Below, piece by piece: positions 8,062 through 14,318 of a DNA stretch of 39,930 bases (within the stretch, counting starts at the first letter, position 1; each line of letters opens with the position of its first letter). The stretch spans positions 1 to 39,930 of IMG/VR virus record IMGVR_UViG_3300045967_000353; one strand, given 5' to 3'. This DNA is from a virus. The position numbers and the translations under genes were made by a program. The notes beneath the pieces are model-generated. The model saw nothing but the letters and a program-made list of their open reading frames with translations. It was not told the origin of the DNA and searched no databases.

Positions 8062-8395
8062 CGCCGTTCCTCTGGGCTAAGAGCGCCGCGATCCGCGCCT
8101 GGCGCGCTGGGGCATCGGTGAGGGTGAGGGGACGATCCGGGTCACCAGACAGCTCAAGGGCCTTCAGCCGTGGTAACAGCCGGTCAGCCAGGGCCATAGC
8201 ACACTGCACGCGCTCCCTGGGCGACTGGATCATCGTATCGACCAGCACCTGGAAGGGATTGGCGGTCTTGCCTTGCGCCACCTGGGCGTCAATGTACGCC
8301 CACAATTCCTCGCGGGTTTTGACTTGCACCTTATTGCGGCTGCCAGGCTTGCGGCCACTGCCGGGCGTTTTGGGGGCGCCTTTGGGATGCGGCAT
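8048..8395 (-). CDS. terS: Terminase small subunit
   Basis: 115 residues from ATG 8395 (a TTG at 8410 is an alternative). The N-terminus is very basic (PHPKGAPKTPGSGRKPGSRNK), typical of DNA-binding small terminases, followed by helical segments with conserved-looking ALADRLLPRLKALE. It immediately precedes and overlaps the large subunit, as expected. It would recognise the packaging site; no pac site was identified in its sequence. Confidence 0.8.
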   Translation of the reverse strand: MPHPKGAPKTPGSGRKPGSRNKVQVKTREELWAYIDAQVAQGKTANPFQVLVDTMIQSPRERVQCAMALADRLLPRLKALELSGDPDRPLTLTDAPARQARIAALLAQRNGDGAE

Positions 8396-8435
8396 GCGAA
8401 CGTATCTCAACGTATTGTAGGTTCGGATGCCGCGA

Positions 8436-8465
8436 AGCCTAGCACCACCGGCGCCGCGGCGTCAA
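8436..8465 (-). promoter_or_regulatory. Possible late promoter upstream of terminase
   Basis: On the minus strand TTGACG is followed, after 18 nt, by TAGGCT, about 40 nt before the small-terminase start. The -10 is weak, so either an activator or read-through from the repressor operon may be needed. Confidence 0.3.
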
Positions 8466-8478
8466 GGGGGAGGGCGGG

Positions 8479-8655
8479 CTAGCGGCCATTGCCCCGGTTG
8501 AGAATGTCTTTGATCGCCTGCAGCGTCACCTCCAGGCGGTCATTAATTTGGACCTGGGCCGCCATGAAGGCGCGCATGTCCTCGTTGATCGTGCGCTGGT
8601 GCTCGATGGCGCTCGCCAGGTGGCGGATGATCGTATCGGCTTCGTCCGGAGTCAT
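8479..8655 (-). CDS. Short coiled-coil protein (58 aa), paralogue of 9149-9388 and 10411-10686
   Basis: ATG 8655, stop TAG at 8479. The protein is one amphipathic helix with the core INEDMRAFMAAQVQINDRLE. It aligns with INDDIRAAIVQQTTISRRLE of the plus-strand protein at 10411. Its C-terminus (QAIKDILNRGNGR) matches the end of the 9149 protein (QAIKNILERLNGR). It is 16 nt downstream of the repressor gene, so probably co-transcribed with it. Function unknown. Confidence 0.7.
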   Translation of the reverse strand: MTPDEADTIIRHLASAIEHQRTINEDMRAFMAAQVQINDRLEVTLQAIKDILNRGNGR

Positions 8656-8671
8656 GCGGCAGGGCTCCTTT

Positions 8672-8965
8672 CTACGCCGCGTGGGCGTCGTCGTCCTCGT
8701 CGGACGGGCGGCGCTTCGGCGGGCGACCGCGGGTAATCACCGGTTCGGTATCCGCATAGGCTGGATCCGCGTGACACAGGGCATCCAGACTCACCCCGAG
8801 CACCTGGCTCAAGCGATAGAGCGTATTCGCTTCCACACGCGGTTTATGCCCCCGTTCGAGGCGTGAGAGGGTGGAGAGATCGACCTGGGACTGCTGGGAC
8901 AATTCTCGTTGACTGAGATCGCGGCGACGGCGGGCGACCAGGATATTCATCCCCAATGATTTCAT
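8672..8965 (-). CDS. XRE-family repressor (HTH)
   Basis: 97 residues from ATG 8965. A helix-turn-helix of the HTH_3/XRE type spans ~5-60 (RRDLSQRELSQQSQVDLSTLSRLERG, then LYRLSQVLGVSLDAL). The C-terminus is short, basic then acidic, with no cleavage/dimerisation domain, unlike lambda CI. Two in-frame ATGs at 9019 and 9025 lie almost at the predicted transcription start, so a leaderless longer form is possible. It faces the plus early operon across a promoter region with palindromes, and is the likely lysogeny or early-gene repressor. Confidence 0.8.
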   Translation of the reverse strand: MKSLGMNILVARRRRDLSQRELSQQSQVDLSTLSRLERGHKPRVEANTLYRLSQVLGVSLDALCHADPAYADTEPVITRGRPPKRRPSDEDDDAHAA

Positions 8966-9003
8966 ATCAAGGTCTCGCACTCTTGTCTCCCTCAGTATAT
9001 ATT

Positions 9004-9013
9004 CTATATATAG
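9004..9013. promoter_or_regulatory. Candidate repressor operator (CTATATATAG)
   Basis: A perfect 10-bp palindrome in the repressor leader, part of a wider symmetrical block TATATAT-TCT-ATATATA at 8996-9012. It is nearly the same as the 5-1-5 palindrome CTATATTATAG (9088-9098) over the plus -10, which suggests both bind the same protein. Confidence 0.45.
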
Positions 9014-9029
9014 GCTCATCGACATAAAA

Positions 9030-9058
9030 AATATACGTTGAACATCTTTTTTTGGCAA
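9030..9058 (-). promoter_or_regulatory. Promoter for the repressor gene
   Basis: On the minus strand TTGCCA (9058-9053) and TATATT (9035-9030) are 17 nt apart. The predicted start near 9023 lies just upstream of in-frame ATGs at 9025 and 9019. Confidence 0.65.
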
Positions 9059-9063
9059 TACCC

Positions 9064-9098
9064 TATTGACAATATGGGATAATTGGCCTATATTATAG
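9064..9098 (+). promoter_or_regulatory. Early promoter with overlapping operator palindromes
   Basis: TTGACA (9066-9071) and TATATT (9089-9094) are separated by 17 nt, close to the sigma-70 ideal. The palindrome TATTG-A-CAATA (9064-9074) covers the -35 and CTATA-T-TATAG (9088-9098) covers the -10. This is the layout of a repressor-controlled early promoter for the operon starting at 9149. Confidence 0.75.
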
Positions 9099-9148
9099 AC
9101 ATGACGCGGCGATGGTCGCCGCAGCGAGCGACACGAGGAGCGAGGACG

Positions 9149-9388
9149 ATGACGCAGGACGAGATGGAGCGCTGGCTGGAAGAGATGCGGCAGTTTAGCC
9201 GCGATATCGCCGCGAGCCGGCGCGAGCATGAGCAACGGCTCGGCGAGCATCAGGAACGTTTACAGGAGATCACGGGCTGGCATGCGCATCATGAAGATCG
9301 CCTGGCGTACGCGGAAGAGACGCTGCGGCAAGTGCTGATCACGCAGCAGGCGATCAAAAATATCCTGGAACGGTTGAACGGGCGCTAA
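9149..9388 (+). CDS. Coiled-coil protein, first gene of the plus early operon (79 aa)
   Basis: ATG 9149 follows GAGGAGCGAGGACG and lies about 50 nt from the early promoter. An earlier in-frame TTG lies inside the -10 and is rejected. The protein is a single long charged helix (EEMRQFSRDIAASRREHEQ) ending QAIKNILERLNGR, shared with the 58-aa protein at 8479-8655. Function unknown. As the first gene under repressor control it could be an antirepressor or an early regulatory partner, but nothing in the sequence proves this. Confidence 0.7.
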   Translation: MTQDEMERWLEEMRQFSRDIAASRREHEQRLGEHQERLQEITGWHAHHEDRLAYAEETLRQVLITQQAIKNILERLNGR

Positions 9389-9406
9389 GCCCAAGACGCA
9401 ACAACG

Positions 9407-9442
9407 CCCCCCTGAGAGTCCGTGGAAAGAAGCTCAGGAGGG
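9407..9442 (+). promoter_or_regulatory. Hairpin that covers an AGGAGG sequence
   Basis: CCTGAG (9411-9416) pairs with CTCAGG (9433-9438), extended by CCC/GGG with a one-base bulge. The 3' arm contains an AGGAGG placed just before an in-frame ATG at 9444. It is not followed by a T run, so it is more likely a translational or RNA-processing element than a terminator. Confidence 0.4.
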
Positions 9443-9482
9443 CATGTATCACGCCCCACTAGTGGGTAGTAAGGACATGAAC

Positions 9483-10370
9483 ATGACAACAGTACCAGAA
9501 CCCGGCCAGAAAATCACCCCCATCAGCAGCTATAACTGGGAGGATGGGACGACCACGTACAACGCTCCGGCCATGGACGAGGGACAGCGCATCCGTTGTG
9601 CCCTGAGCCAGGCCCTGGAAGCGGCCCGCAAGCGCTTTCCCCACAGCAGCGATCGTATCGAACGCGCCTACGAGCTCCTCACGGACGGCAAGGTCGTGCT
9701 GCATCAGGATCGCACCGCGACCGTGACCAGCAGCGATGGCACACGCACCTATCACGTCAACGGCACCTGTGAGTGCCCCGATGCCTCCCGCGCCCCCGAA
9801 GGGTACTGTAAGCACCGGCTGGGGACGGTCATCCTCAAGAAGGCGCTGGTGCTCGCGCGGGAGCTGGCGCAGGCGACCGCTCCGGTGACGGTCACCCCGA
9901 CGCCACTGGCCACGGAGGACGACGCCCCGGTGCTCCCGGTACTGGAACCCGTCACGACCCGCGTGCAGTTGCCGACGTGCCCGGAGTTTCAGGCGGCGCC
10001 TGCCCCCGTGGTCGAAGCCGAGGTGGTGCCGTACAAAGTCCCCACGGCCACGGTGCCGGCGCAGTTTGTGGCCACGATCAAGGGGAAGCCCTTCGTGCAG
10101 TTCGCCGGACTGCTCAGTGTCGCACACCAGCAGGGGCTCTTGAGCCTGACCGAGCGCGTGACGCACGTCACGGACACCTACGTCCTGGCGGAAGCGCGGG
10201 CCGAGTTCGAAGATGGCCGGGTGTTCGTGGGCGTCGGCGATAGCAGCCCCGAGAATGTTGGCAAGGAGGTGAAGCCCCATTGGAGACGCCTGGCGGGGAC
10301 CAGAGCCATGGCAAGAGCGCTGAGGCAGGCGCTGAATATCAGCATGTGTTCGTTGGAAGAGCTGGACTGA
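9483..10370 (+). CDS. SWIM zinc-finger protein with Rad52/annealing-like C-terminal region
   Basis: 295 residues from ATG 9483 (AAGGA 7 nt upstream; ATGs at 9477 and 9444 are alternatives). A SWIM motif is clear: Cys96-x-Cys98 ... Cys109-x-His111 within NGTCECPDASRAPEGYCKH. A Pro/Ala/Val linker follows (~130-195). The C-terminal part has a pattern EFEDGRVFVGVGD..ENV....PHWRRLAGTRAMARALR, resembling a group of phage proteins with a Rad52/Sak-like annealing region in which TRA.ARALR.A.NI is conserved. Proposed role: single-strand DNA binding in replication or recombination. SWIM is seen directly; the annealing role is inferred. Confidence 0.65.
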   Translation: MTTVPEPGQKITPISSYNWEDGTTTYNAPAMDEGQRIRCALSQALEAARKRFPHSSDRIERAYELLTDGKVVLHQDRTATVTSSDGTRTYHVNGTCECPDASRAPEGYCKHRLGTVILKKALVLARELAQATAPVTVTPTPLATEDDAPVLPVLEPVTTRVQLPTCPEFQAAPAPVVEAEVVPYKVPTATVPAQFVATIKGKPFVQFAGLLSVAHQQGLLSLTERVTHVTDTYVLAEARAEFEDGRVFVGVGDSSPENVGKEVKPHWRRLAGTRAMARALRQALNISMCSLEELD

Positions 10371-10410
10371 GGAACGACCGGGGGGCACACGCCCCCATGA
10401 GGAGACGACG

Positions 10411-10686
10411 ATGGAACAAAGCGCAGCCGAGGCGCTGATCAAAAGCCTCGTGGCGATTGCCGTGAAGCAAGACAGTATCAATGACGACATCCGGGCGGCG
10501 ATCGTGCAACAGACGACCATCAGCCGCCGTCTCGAAGAGACCATGTCGGACGTGAAAAACTTCGTGCAGCAACAGGGGACCGCGAACGCGCAACACACCG
10601 CCGTGGTCATGCGCATCGCCCGCACCCTGGATCTGATCGAGGAGAAATTGGAGCGGTTCATCCCGCCCCCCGAGAGGAGACCCTGA
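10411..10686 (+). CDS. Coiled-coil protein (91 aa), paralogue of the 8479 gene
   Basis: ATG 10411 follows GAGGAGACGACG. Helical throughout. The segment INDDIRAAIVQQTTISRRLEETM parallels INEDMRAFMAAQVQINDRLEVTL of the minus-strand 58-aa protein. A second helix (MRIARTLDLIEEKLERF) precedes a Pro-rich end. Function unknown. It is the last early gene before the putative attachment region. Confidence 0.65.
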   Translation: MEQSAAEALIKSLVAIAVKQDSINDDIRAAIVQQTTISRRLEETMSDVKNFVQQQGTANAQHTAVVMRIARTLDLIEEKLERFIPPPERRP

Positions 10687-10734
10687 CTATGCGCCGCCCC
10701 GGTCTGCGCCGCGGCGGCGCGGGCGTTTGTGAGG

Positions 10735-10951
10735 TGCTACCGTGGTGCTACCGGCATCGCCATGGCTGGGGAGAGAGACCGCAGTCTCCCTGGTCGTGAG
10801 AGGGTCACACCGGGAGCATGCCCTGCTGCACACCGGAGCATTGGGCTTGATGCGGAGGGCCTGCATACTGGCCTTCCCAGGTCACGGTAGCACCAGAACT
10901 TCAGACGTTTCAGCCTTTCTCCTTGCCTCCCTGCTACCGTAGTGCTACCGT
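10735..10951. other. Putative attP / integrase arm-site region
   Basis: Five copies of TGCTACCGT or TGCTACCGG lie within 217 bp upstream of the integrase. Direct pairs are at 10735-10743/10746-10754 and 10932-10940/10943-10951, each pair with an 11-bp period. One inverted copy is at 10884-10892. Helically phased paired 9-mers are the usual arrangement of arm-type sites for tyrosine integrases. A small inverted repeat GAGAC-CGCA-GTCTC lies at 10775-10788. I could not identify the core or a matching tRNA end. No convincing gene occupies 10687-11039. Confidence 0.55.
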
Positions 10952-10959
10952 ACCCACCG

Positions 10960-11004
10960 AAAAAAAACGGCACGGTGGGGTGAAGGGAAGCACCCCACCG
11001 TGCC
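10960..11004 (-). terminator. Strong intrinsic terminator, minus strand, in front of the integrase gene
   Basis: A perfect 14-bp stem (GGCACGGTGGGGTG with its complement) around an 8-nt loop. On the minus strand it is followed by eight T (10960-10967 as A). On the plus strand there is no T run, so integrase transcription should pass. It would stop transcription entering attP from the integrase side, or from flanking host DNA in a prophage. Confidence 0.75.
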
Positions 11005-11039
11005 TTGCGAGTCACCTCTGGCTTGTTGGAGACCCACCG

Positions 11040-12197
11040 GTGAGCATAGCACCCCCCCTGCGCCTGAACAAGAGTACCGTCGATGCCCTCACACCCCGGA
11101 CCACCGAGTATGTGGCCTGGGATAGCACGCTCTCCGGCTTTGGCGTGCGGGTCTACCCCAGTGGGGTCAAAACCTATCTCCTGCACATCCGGGTCCAGGG
11201 CACACAACACAAAATCCGGCTGGGACGCCATGGCGTGGTCACCGCCGACCAGGCGCGCTATGATGCCCGGCTCAGGCTCGCCGATCTGCAGCGGGGCCTC
11301 GTGGTGGACCGTACCCCACCACCCCGCACGACGTTTGCCGACCTCGCGGCGAAGTATCTCGCCGAGCATGCCGCCACGCGCAAAAAGCCGTCCTCGCAAC
11401 GCCTCGATCGCACCAATCTGCGGCTGCATCTCCTGCCCCGGCTGGGACCAATGCTGCTGGAGACGATCACCCCGCAGGATGTCCTCGCCCTCCACCATGC
11501 CATGCACGCAACGCCGGTCAGTGCCAACCGGTGTCTGAGCCTTGTATCTACCATGTTCGCCCTGGCCAAGCGCTGGGGACTCACCGCCGGCGACAACCCC
11601 GCTGCAGGGCTGCAGCCTTACCGGGAACGCCGGCGGGAGACGATGCTCACCGCGGCGCAGCGCCGGCGGGTGCTGGAGCTGCTGGACGAGTTCGCGCATG
11701 ACCGCCTGGCGTCGCCGTCCGTCCTGGCGGTCATGCGGGTCATGCTGTTTACCGGAGCCAGACCGGGCGAGCTGCTCGGGCTCACCTGGGACCGCATTGC
11801 CTGGGAGGCCCGGCTGATTCGCCTCGCCGATTCCAAGACGGGGCCGAAGGTGCTGTATCTCAATGACGAGGCGCTAGCCACCCTCCAGGGCTTGCCGCAG
11901 ACGAGTGTGTGGGTGTTTCCACGGCCGGTCGGCGCCGGGCCTGTGGTCAATGTGACCTATACCTGGCGGCGCCTGCGCCAGCTGGCCGGGCTGCCAGCAG
12001 GGACGCGGCTCTACGATTTGCGGCACACGTTTGCGAGTGTGGCGGCAGAGCAGGGCGAAAGCCTCCCGATGATTGGCGCGTTGCTCGGGCATACGCAATA
12101 TGCCACGACCAGGAGGTATATCCATCTGTTGCATGCCCCGGTGCAGGAGGCGGCGAGAAGGGTAGGGAAGGCGGTCAGGGGGGAGGAGGAGCGTTAA
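11040..12197 (+). CDS. int: Tyrosine-family integrase
   Basis: 385 residues from GTG 11040 (GGAG 8-9 nt upstream); a longer in-frame form would run through the terminator stem. The N-terminus (LNKSTVDALTPRTTEYVAWD, SGFGVRVYPSG) is the DUF4102-like arm-binding domain of P4/P22-type integrases. A SAM-like core-binding domain follows at ~95-190. Catalytic residues: Arg241 (FTGARPGELLGL), Lys266, Arg328 (YDLRHTF, with Tyr in place of the usual His), His351 (LLGHTQ), Tyr360 (TTRRYIHL). It integrates and excises the phage chromosome. The stop codon overlaps the convergent repressor-like gene in a shared TTAA. Confidence 0.92.
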   Translation: MSIAPPLRLNKSTVDALTPRTTEYVAWDSTLSGFGVRVYPSGVKTYLLHIRVQGTQHKIRLGRHGVVTADQARYDARLRLADLQRGLVVDRTPPPRTTFADLAAKYLAEHAATRKKPSSQRLDRTNLRLHLLPRLGPMLLETITPQDVLALHHAMHATPVSANRCLSLVSTMFALAKRWGLTAGDNPAAGLQPYRERRRETMLTAAQRRRVLELLDEFAHDRLASPSVLAVMRVMLFTGARPGELLGLTWDRIAWEARLIRLADSKTGPKVLYLNDEALATLQGLPQTSVWVFPRPVGAGPVVNVTYTWRRLRQLAGLPAGTRLYDLRHTFASVAAEQGESLPMIGALLGHTQYATTRRYIHLLHAPVQEAARRVGKAVRGEEER

Positions 12198-12577
12198 CCC
12201 ACGAGGGCACACAACGTGCGGTAGGCTTCCTGCCCTGAGGGGGTCATCTCGTCTTGCATCCCTTTGGTCACAAGCGCCACCACCCGGTAGACATCTGGGC
12301 GCTTGTGTTTCCGCAAGCCAAGTAACACCTGATCCATGGCTTCAAGCGCCGGATCATCACGGACGGGAGCGGGCTCGGGAACAAACGCGGCAATAGGAAA
12401 CAAAGTCCTTAATCGCTCTTGTTCCTTTACCGTCCAGGGATGCTCACCCTTTAATTTGCGCGACACCGAAGACGGAGCAATGCCGAGATATTTGGCCAAC
12501 TGCGTTTGGGTCATCCGCTGCAAGGCCATGTGCTTCAACACGTGCTCGGTGAACGTCTCCTGCTTTTTCGACTGCAT
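12194..12577 (-). CDS. XRE-family regulator, second switch (CI-like position)
   Basis: 127 residues from ATG 12577 (AGGA upstream). The helix-turn-helix spans ~10-55 (MTQTQLAKYLGIAPSSVSRKLKG). The C-terminal half is helical with no recognised domain. It diverges from the Cro-like gene at 12752 across a 174-bp region with promoters on both strands. It is convergent with, and shares its stop bases with, int. Likely a repressor of the operon starting at 12752, or of int/xis control. Confidence 0.8.
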   Translation of the reverse strand: MQSKKQETFTEHVLKHMALQRMTQTQLAKYLGIAPSSVSRKLKGEHPWTVKEQERLRTLFPIAAFVPEPAPVRDDPALEAMDQVLLGLRKHKRPDVYRVVALVTKGMQDEMTPSGQEAYRTLCALVG

Positions 12578-12632
12578 ACAATTCGATCCTGCATAAAACA
12601 ATTTACCTGCCATACATTGAATATTTTATCCA

Positions 12633-12662
12633 ATTATAGAGAGATAAGTCTTTTTATGTCAT
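12633..12662 (-). promoter_or_regulatory. Promoter for the 12194-12577 regulator
   Basis: On the minus strand ATGACA and TATAAT are 18 nt apart. The -10 matches the consensus exactly and lies about 55 nt upstream of the chosen ATG. Confidence 0.6.
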
Positions 12663-12671
12663 TATGCTTCC

Positions 12672-12687
12672 AATTTCGGAAGAAATT
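12672..12687. promoter_or_regulatory. Candidate operator palindrome between divergent promoters
   Basis: AATTTC-GGAA-GAAATT is a perfect 6-4-6 inverted repeat lying midway between the minus and plus promoters of the second switch. It also nests CTTCC..GGAAG. A fitting target for one of the two XRE proteins. Confidence 0.5.
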
Positions 12688-12698
12688 ATATTTCATTA

Positions 12699-12727
12699 TT
12701 GCACGGATAAAAAATCCGGCGTATAGT
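12699..12727 (+). promoter_or_regulatory. Promoter for the Cro-like gene and replication operon
   Basis: TTGCAC and TATAGT are exactly 17 nt apart, about 25 nt before the Cro-like start codon. It would drive 12752 onward through the replication genes. Confidence 0.7.
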
Positions 12728-12751
12728 TCTGGAAAGACATGGAGGTGGGCA

Positions 12752-12949
12752 ATGACAGCACAGCAACTTCGTGTGGCACGAGCCAGGCTGGCCATTTCGC
12801 AATATGAGCTGGCGCAATTTCTCGGCGTGCCGCAATCCCGCATCTCCAGAGCGGAGCATGGGGAAACGCGCTTAACGCCCGAGGAAAGCCATCGGGCACG
12901 GCAGTTTTTTGCCGACAAGCAGCAACAACGTCGTAAGCAGTGGAAATGA
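12752..12949 (+). CDS. Small XRE/Cro-like DNA-binding protein (65 aa)
   Basis: ATG 12752 is preceded by GGAGG at 6 nt. It is almost entirely a helix-turn-helix (RLAISQYELAQFLGVPQSRISRAEHG) with a basic tail. Size and divergent position opposite the larger XRE gene match Cro. It begins the plus operon that continues with the HTH, membrane-like and replication genes. Confidence 0.8.
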   Translation: MTAQQLRVARARLAISQYELAQFLGVPQSRISRAEHGETRLTPEESHRARQFFADKQQQRRKQWK

Positions 12950-12953
12950 CCCT

Positions 12954-13181
12954 ATGCCATGGCCTTCCCCCTCGCCCTACCTGACGCCACGCGAAGTGGC
13001 CGCGCTGACGGGCTTTGCCGTCTCGACGCTGGCGCACTGGCGCGTGCAGGGCCGTGGACAAGGATGGGGGCCACCTTACGTGAAAAAGCGTGGCCGGATA
13101 CGCTATCCCGCCCAGGAACTGGAGGCATGGATGCGCGCAGACGGGATACGCCGCACCACAGGACAGGAGGGGCACCTGTGA
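12954..13181 (+). CDS. Excisionase/AlpA-like HTH protein (75 aa)
   Basis: ATG 12954. The pattern YLTPREVAALTGFAVSTLAHWRVQGRGQGWGPPYVKKRGRIRYPAQELEAWM is a winged-helix MerR-like HTH_17 domain as in excisionases and AlpA regulators. It lies 4 nt after the Cro-like gene and overlaps the next gene in GTGA. It is a candidate Xis for the nearby integrase or a transcription regulator. Confidence 0.75.
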   Translation: MPWPSPSPYLTPREVAALTGFAVSTLAHWRVQGRGQGWGPPYVKKRGRIRYPAQELEAWMRADGIRRTTGQEGHL

Positions 13182-13468
13182 GCCTGCTCGAGCGCCTGAT
13201 CATCCGTTTGACCATCTGGCAGCTGCGGTGCCTCTGCCGCCTGATCGCCCTGCTGCCCCTGCCGTGGGTGCTGGGGCAGGATGTCGTAGAACTCACGCCA
13301 GACGAGCGTGTACGACTGGTCGCCATGCTGGGAGCCTGGACGATGGGCCGGCGGTGCTTGCGAGCGAAACGGCAGGATGACCCCCGTACCGACATGACAG
13401 GCCGGCACGGGGCAAGGAGCACAGGAACCAGAGCGAGGAGGATAGCATACGAACCAGCAGAATCATAG
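13178..13468 (+). CDS. Small protein with a hydrophobic N-terminal segment (96 aa)
   Basis: GTG 13178 follows AGGAGG at 7 nt and overlaps the preceding stop. Residues ~6-32 are mainly hydrophobic with interspersed Arg and Cys, possibly membrane-associated. The rest is polar and Arg-rich. No family recognised. Confidence 0.5.
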   Translation: MSLLERLIIRLTIWQLRCLCRLIALLPLPWVLGQDVVELTPDERVRLVAMLGAWTMGRRCLRAKRQDDPRTDMTGRHGARSTGTRARRIAYEPAES

Positions 13469-13487
13469 CCATCAACGGGGGGGTGCT

Positions 13488-14318
13488 ATGCCCATTCTCC
13501 GGGTGCAAAAGCACCGGCATAACTACGTGATTATGGACAAGTCAGGGCTGGAGGATGACCGGCTGAGTTACCGCGCCCGGGGCTTGCTGGCCGCCCTCCT
13601 CGCCAAGCCAGACGATTGGGACATCAATCTCGCGCGTCTGGCCAAGCCGAAACGGGGGGAAGGGCGCAAAGCGTTGCTGGCCGCCATGCGTGAATTGGAG
13701 CAATACGGGTATGCCGACAAACAGTTACAGCGTGACGAGAAGACAGGAAAACTCCGTGGCTATGTCACGTTCATCTACGAAACCCCTACCCTTGCCATCA
13801 CCGAAGTGCCGTTAGGGAACTTCGGTACCGAAGTGCCGTTAGCGGACGTCGGTTTACGGCACTTCGGTGACCCTTCCCCCGATGTTCCCCCTTCCCCTCG
13901 TGCTCCCCTTCCCCCTCTTAGTCCCCCTTCCCGGTCTTTGGATCCCTCTTATACCAAGGATACAAAGAAACTAACCCCCTATACGCCCCCCACGGGGGGC
14001 GCTGTGGCTGGTTCTGACGCTGCGCTGGGCTCTTTTGAAAACTGGTGGAAGGAATACCCGGCGCACCGGCGCGTAGCCAAAAAACAGTGCGCCCGGCTCT
14101 GGTCGCAGCAGGGACTGGAGGGGCGTGCCGCCGCCCTCATCGCCCATACCCAGGCCATGATCCAGAGTCCGCAATGGCGCGAGGGCAAAATTCCCAACAC
14201 GACGACGTACTTGCGAGAGGAGCGCTACGACACGCCGCCAGACCCGGGCAAGGCGGACACGTTCAGCATCGACGGCGTCTGGGCTTTGCTCGACGCCGCA
14301 GGATTCAAAGATGACTAG
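13488..14318 (+). CDS. Replication initiation protein (winged helix, O-like position)
   Basis: 276 residues. Residues ~1-105 look like a phage replication winged helix: MPILRVQKHRHNYVIMDKSGLEDDRLSYRARGLLAALLA with DDWDINLARLAK. Residues ~130-170 are Pro/Ser-rich. The C-terminal region (SFENWWKEYPAHRRVAKKQCARLW...SPQWREGKIPNTTTYLREERYD) is the conserved tail of many phage initiators. DNA repeats inside the gene (13798-13870) suggest the origin lies here, as with lambda O. The next gene overlaps its end. Confidence 0.75.
   Translation: MPILRVQKHRHNYVIMDKSGLEDDRLSYRARGLLAALLAKPDDWDINLARLAKPKRGEGRKALLAAMRELEQYGYADKQLQRDEKTGKLRGYVTFIYETPTLAITEVPLGNFGTEVPLADVGLRHFGDPSPDVPPSPRAPLPPLSPPSRSLDPSYTKDTKKLTPYTPPTGGAVAGSDAALGSFENWWKEYPAHRRVAKKQCARLWSQQGLEGRAAALIAHTQAMIQSPQWREGKIPNTTTYLREERYDTPPDPGKADTFSIDGVWALLDAAGFKDD
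13798..13870. repeat. Iteron-like repeats inside the replication gene (candidate origin)
   Basis: ACCGAAGTGCCGTTAG occurs at 13800-13815 and 13827-13842 (27-bp period). An inverted copy ACGGCACTTCGGTGA lies at 13856-13870. The palindrome ACTTCGGTACCGAAGT sits at 13819-13834. It is followed by an almost pure pyrimidine stretch (13871-13950) and then a more A/T-rich TATACCAAGGATACAAAG. Repeats plus an asymmetric tract within the initiator gene resemble lambdoid origins. Confidence 0.55.

Noticed and set aside
10742-10942. Possible 66-codon gene in the attP-like region
   Set aside because: No convincing ribosome-binding site or domain, and it runs across the repeated arm-site motifs.
10960-11004. 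tRNA or attachment core in the 14-bp stem
   Set aside because: It has one perfect stem with a T run, no cloverleaf arms; it is better explained as a terminator.
13798-13870. Diversity-generating retroelement template/variable repeat
   Set aside because: Copies are short and include an inverted one, no reverse transcriptase is encoded anywhere, and changes are not at adenines.
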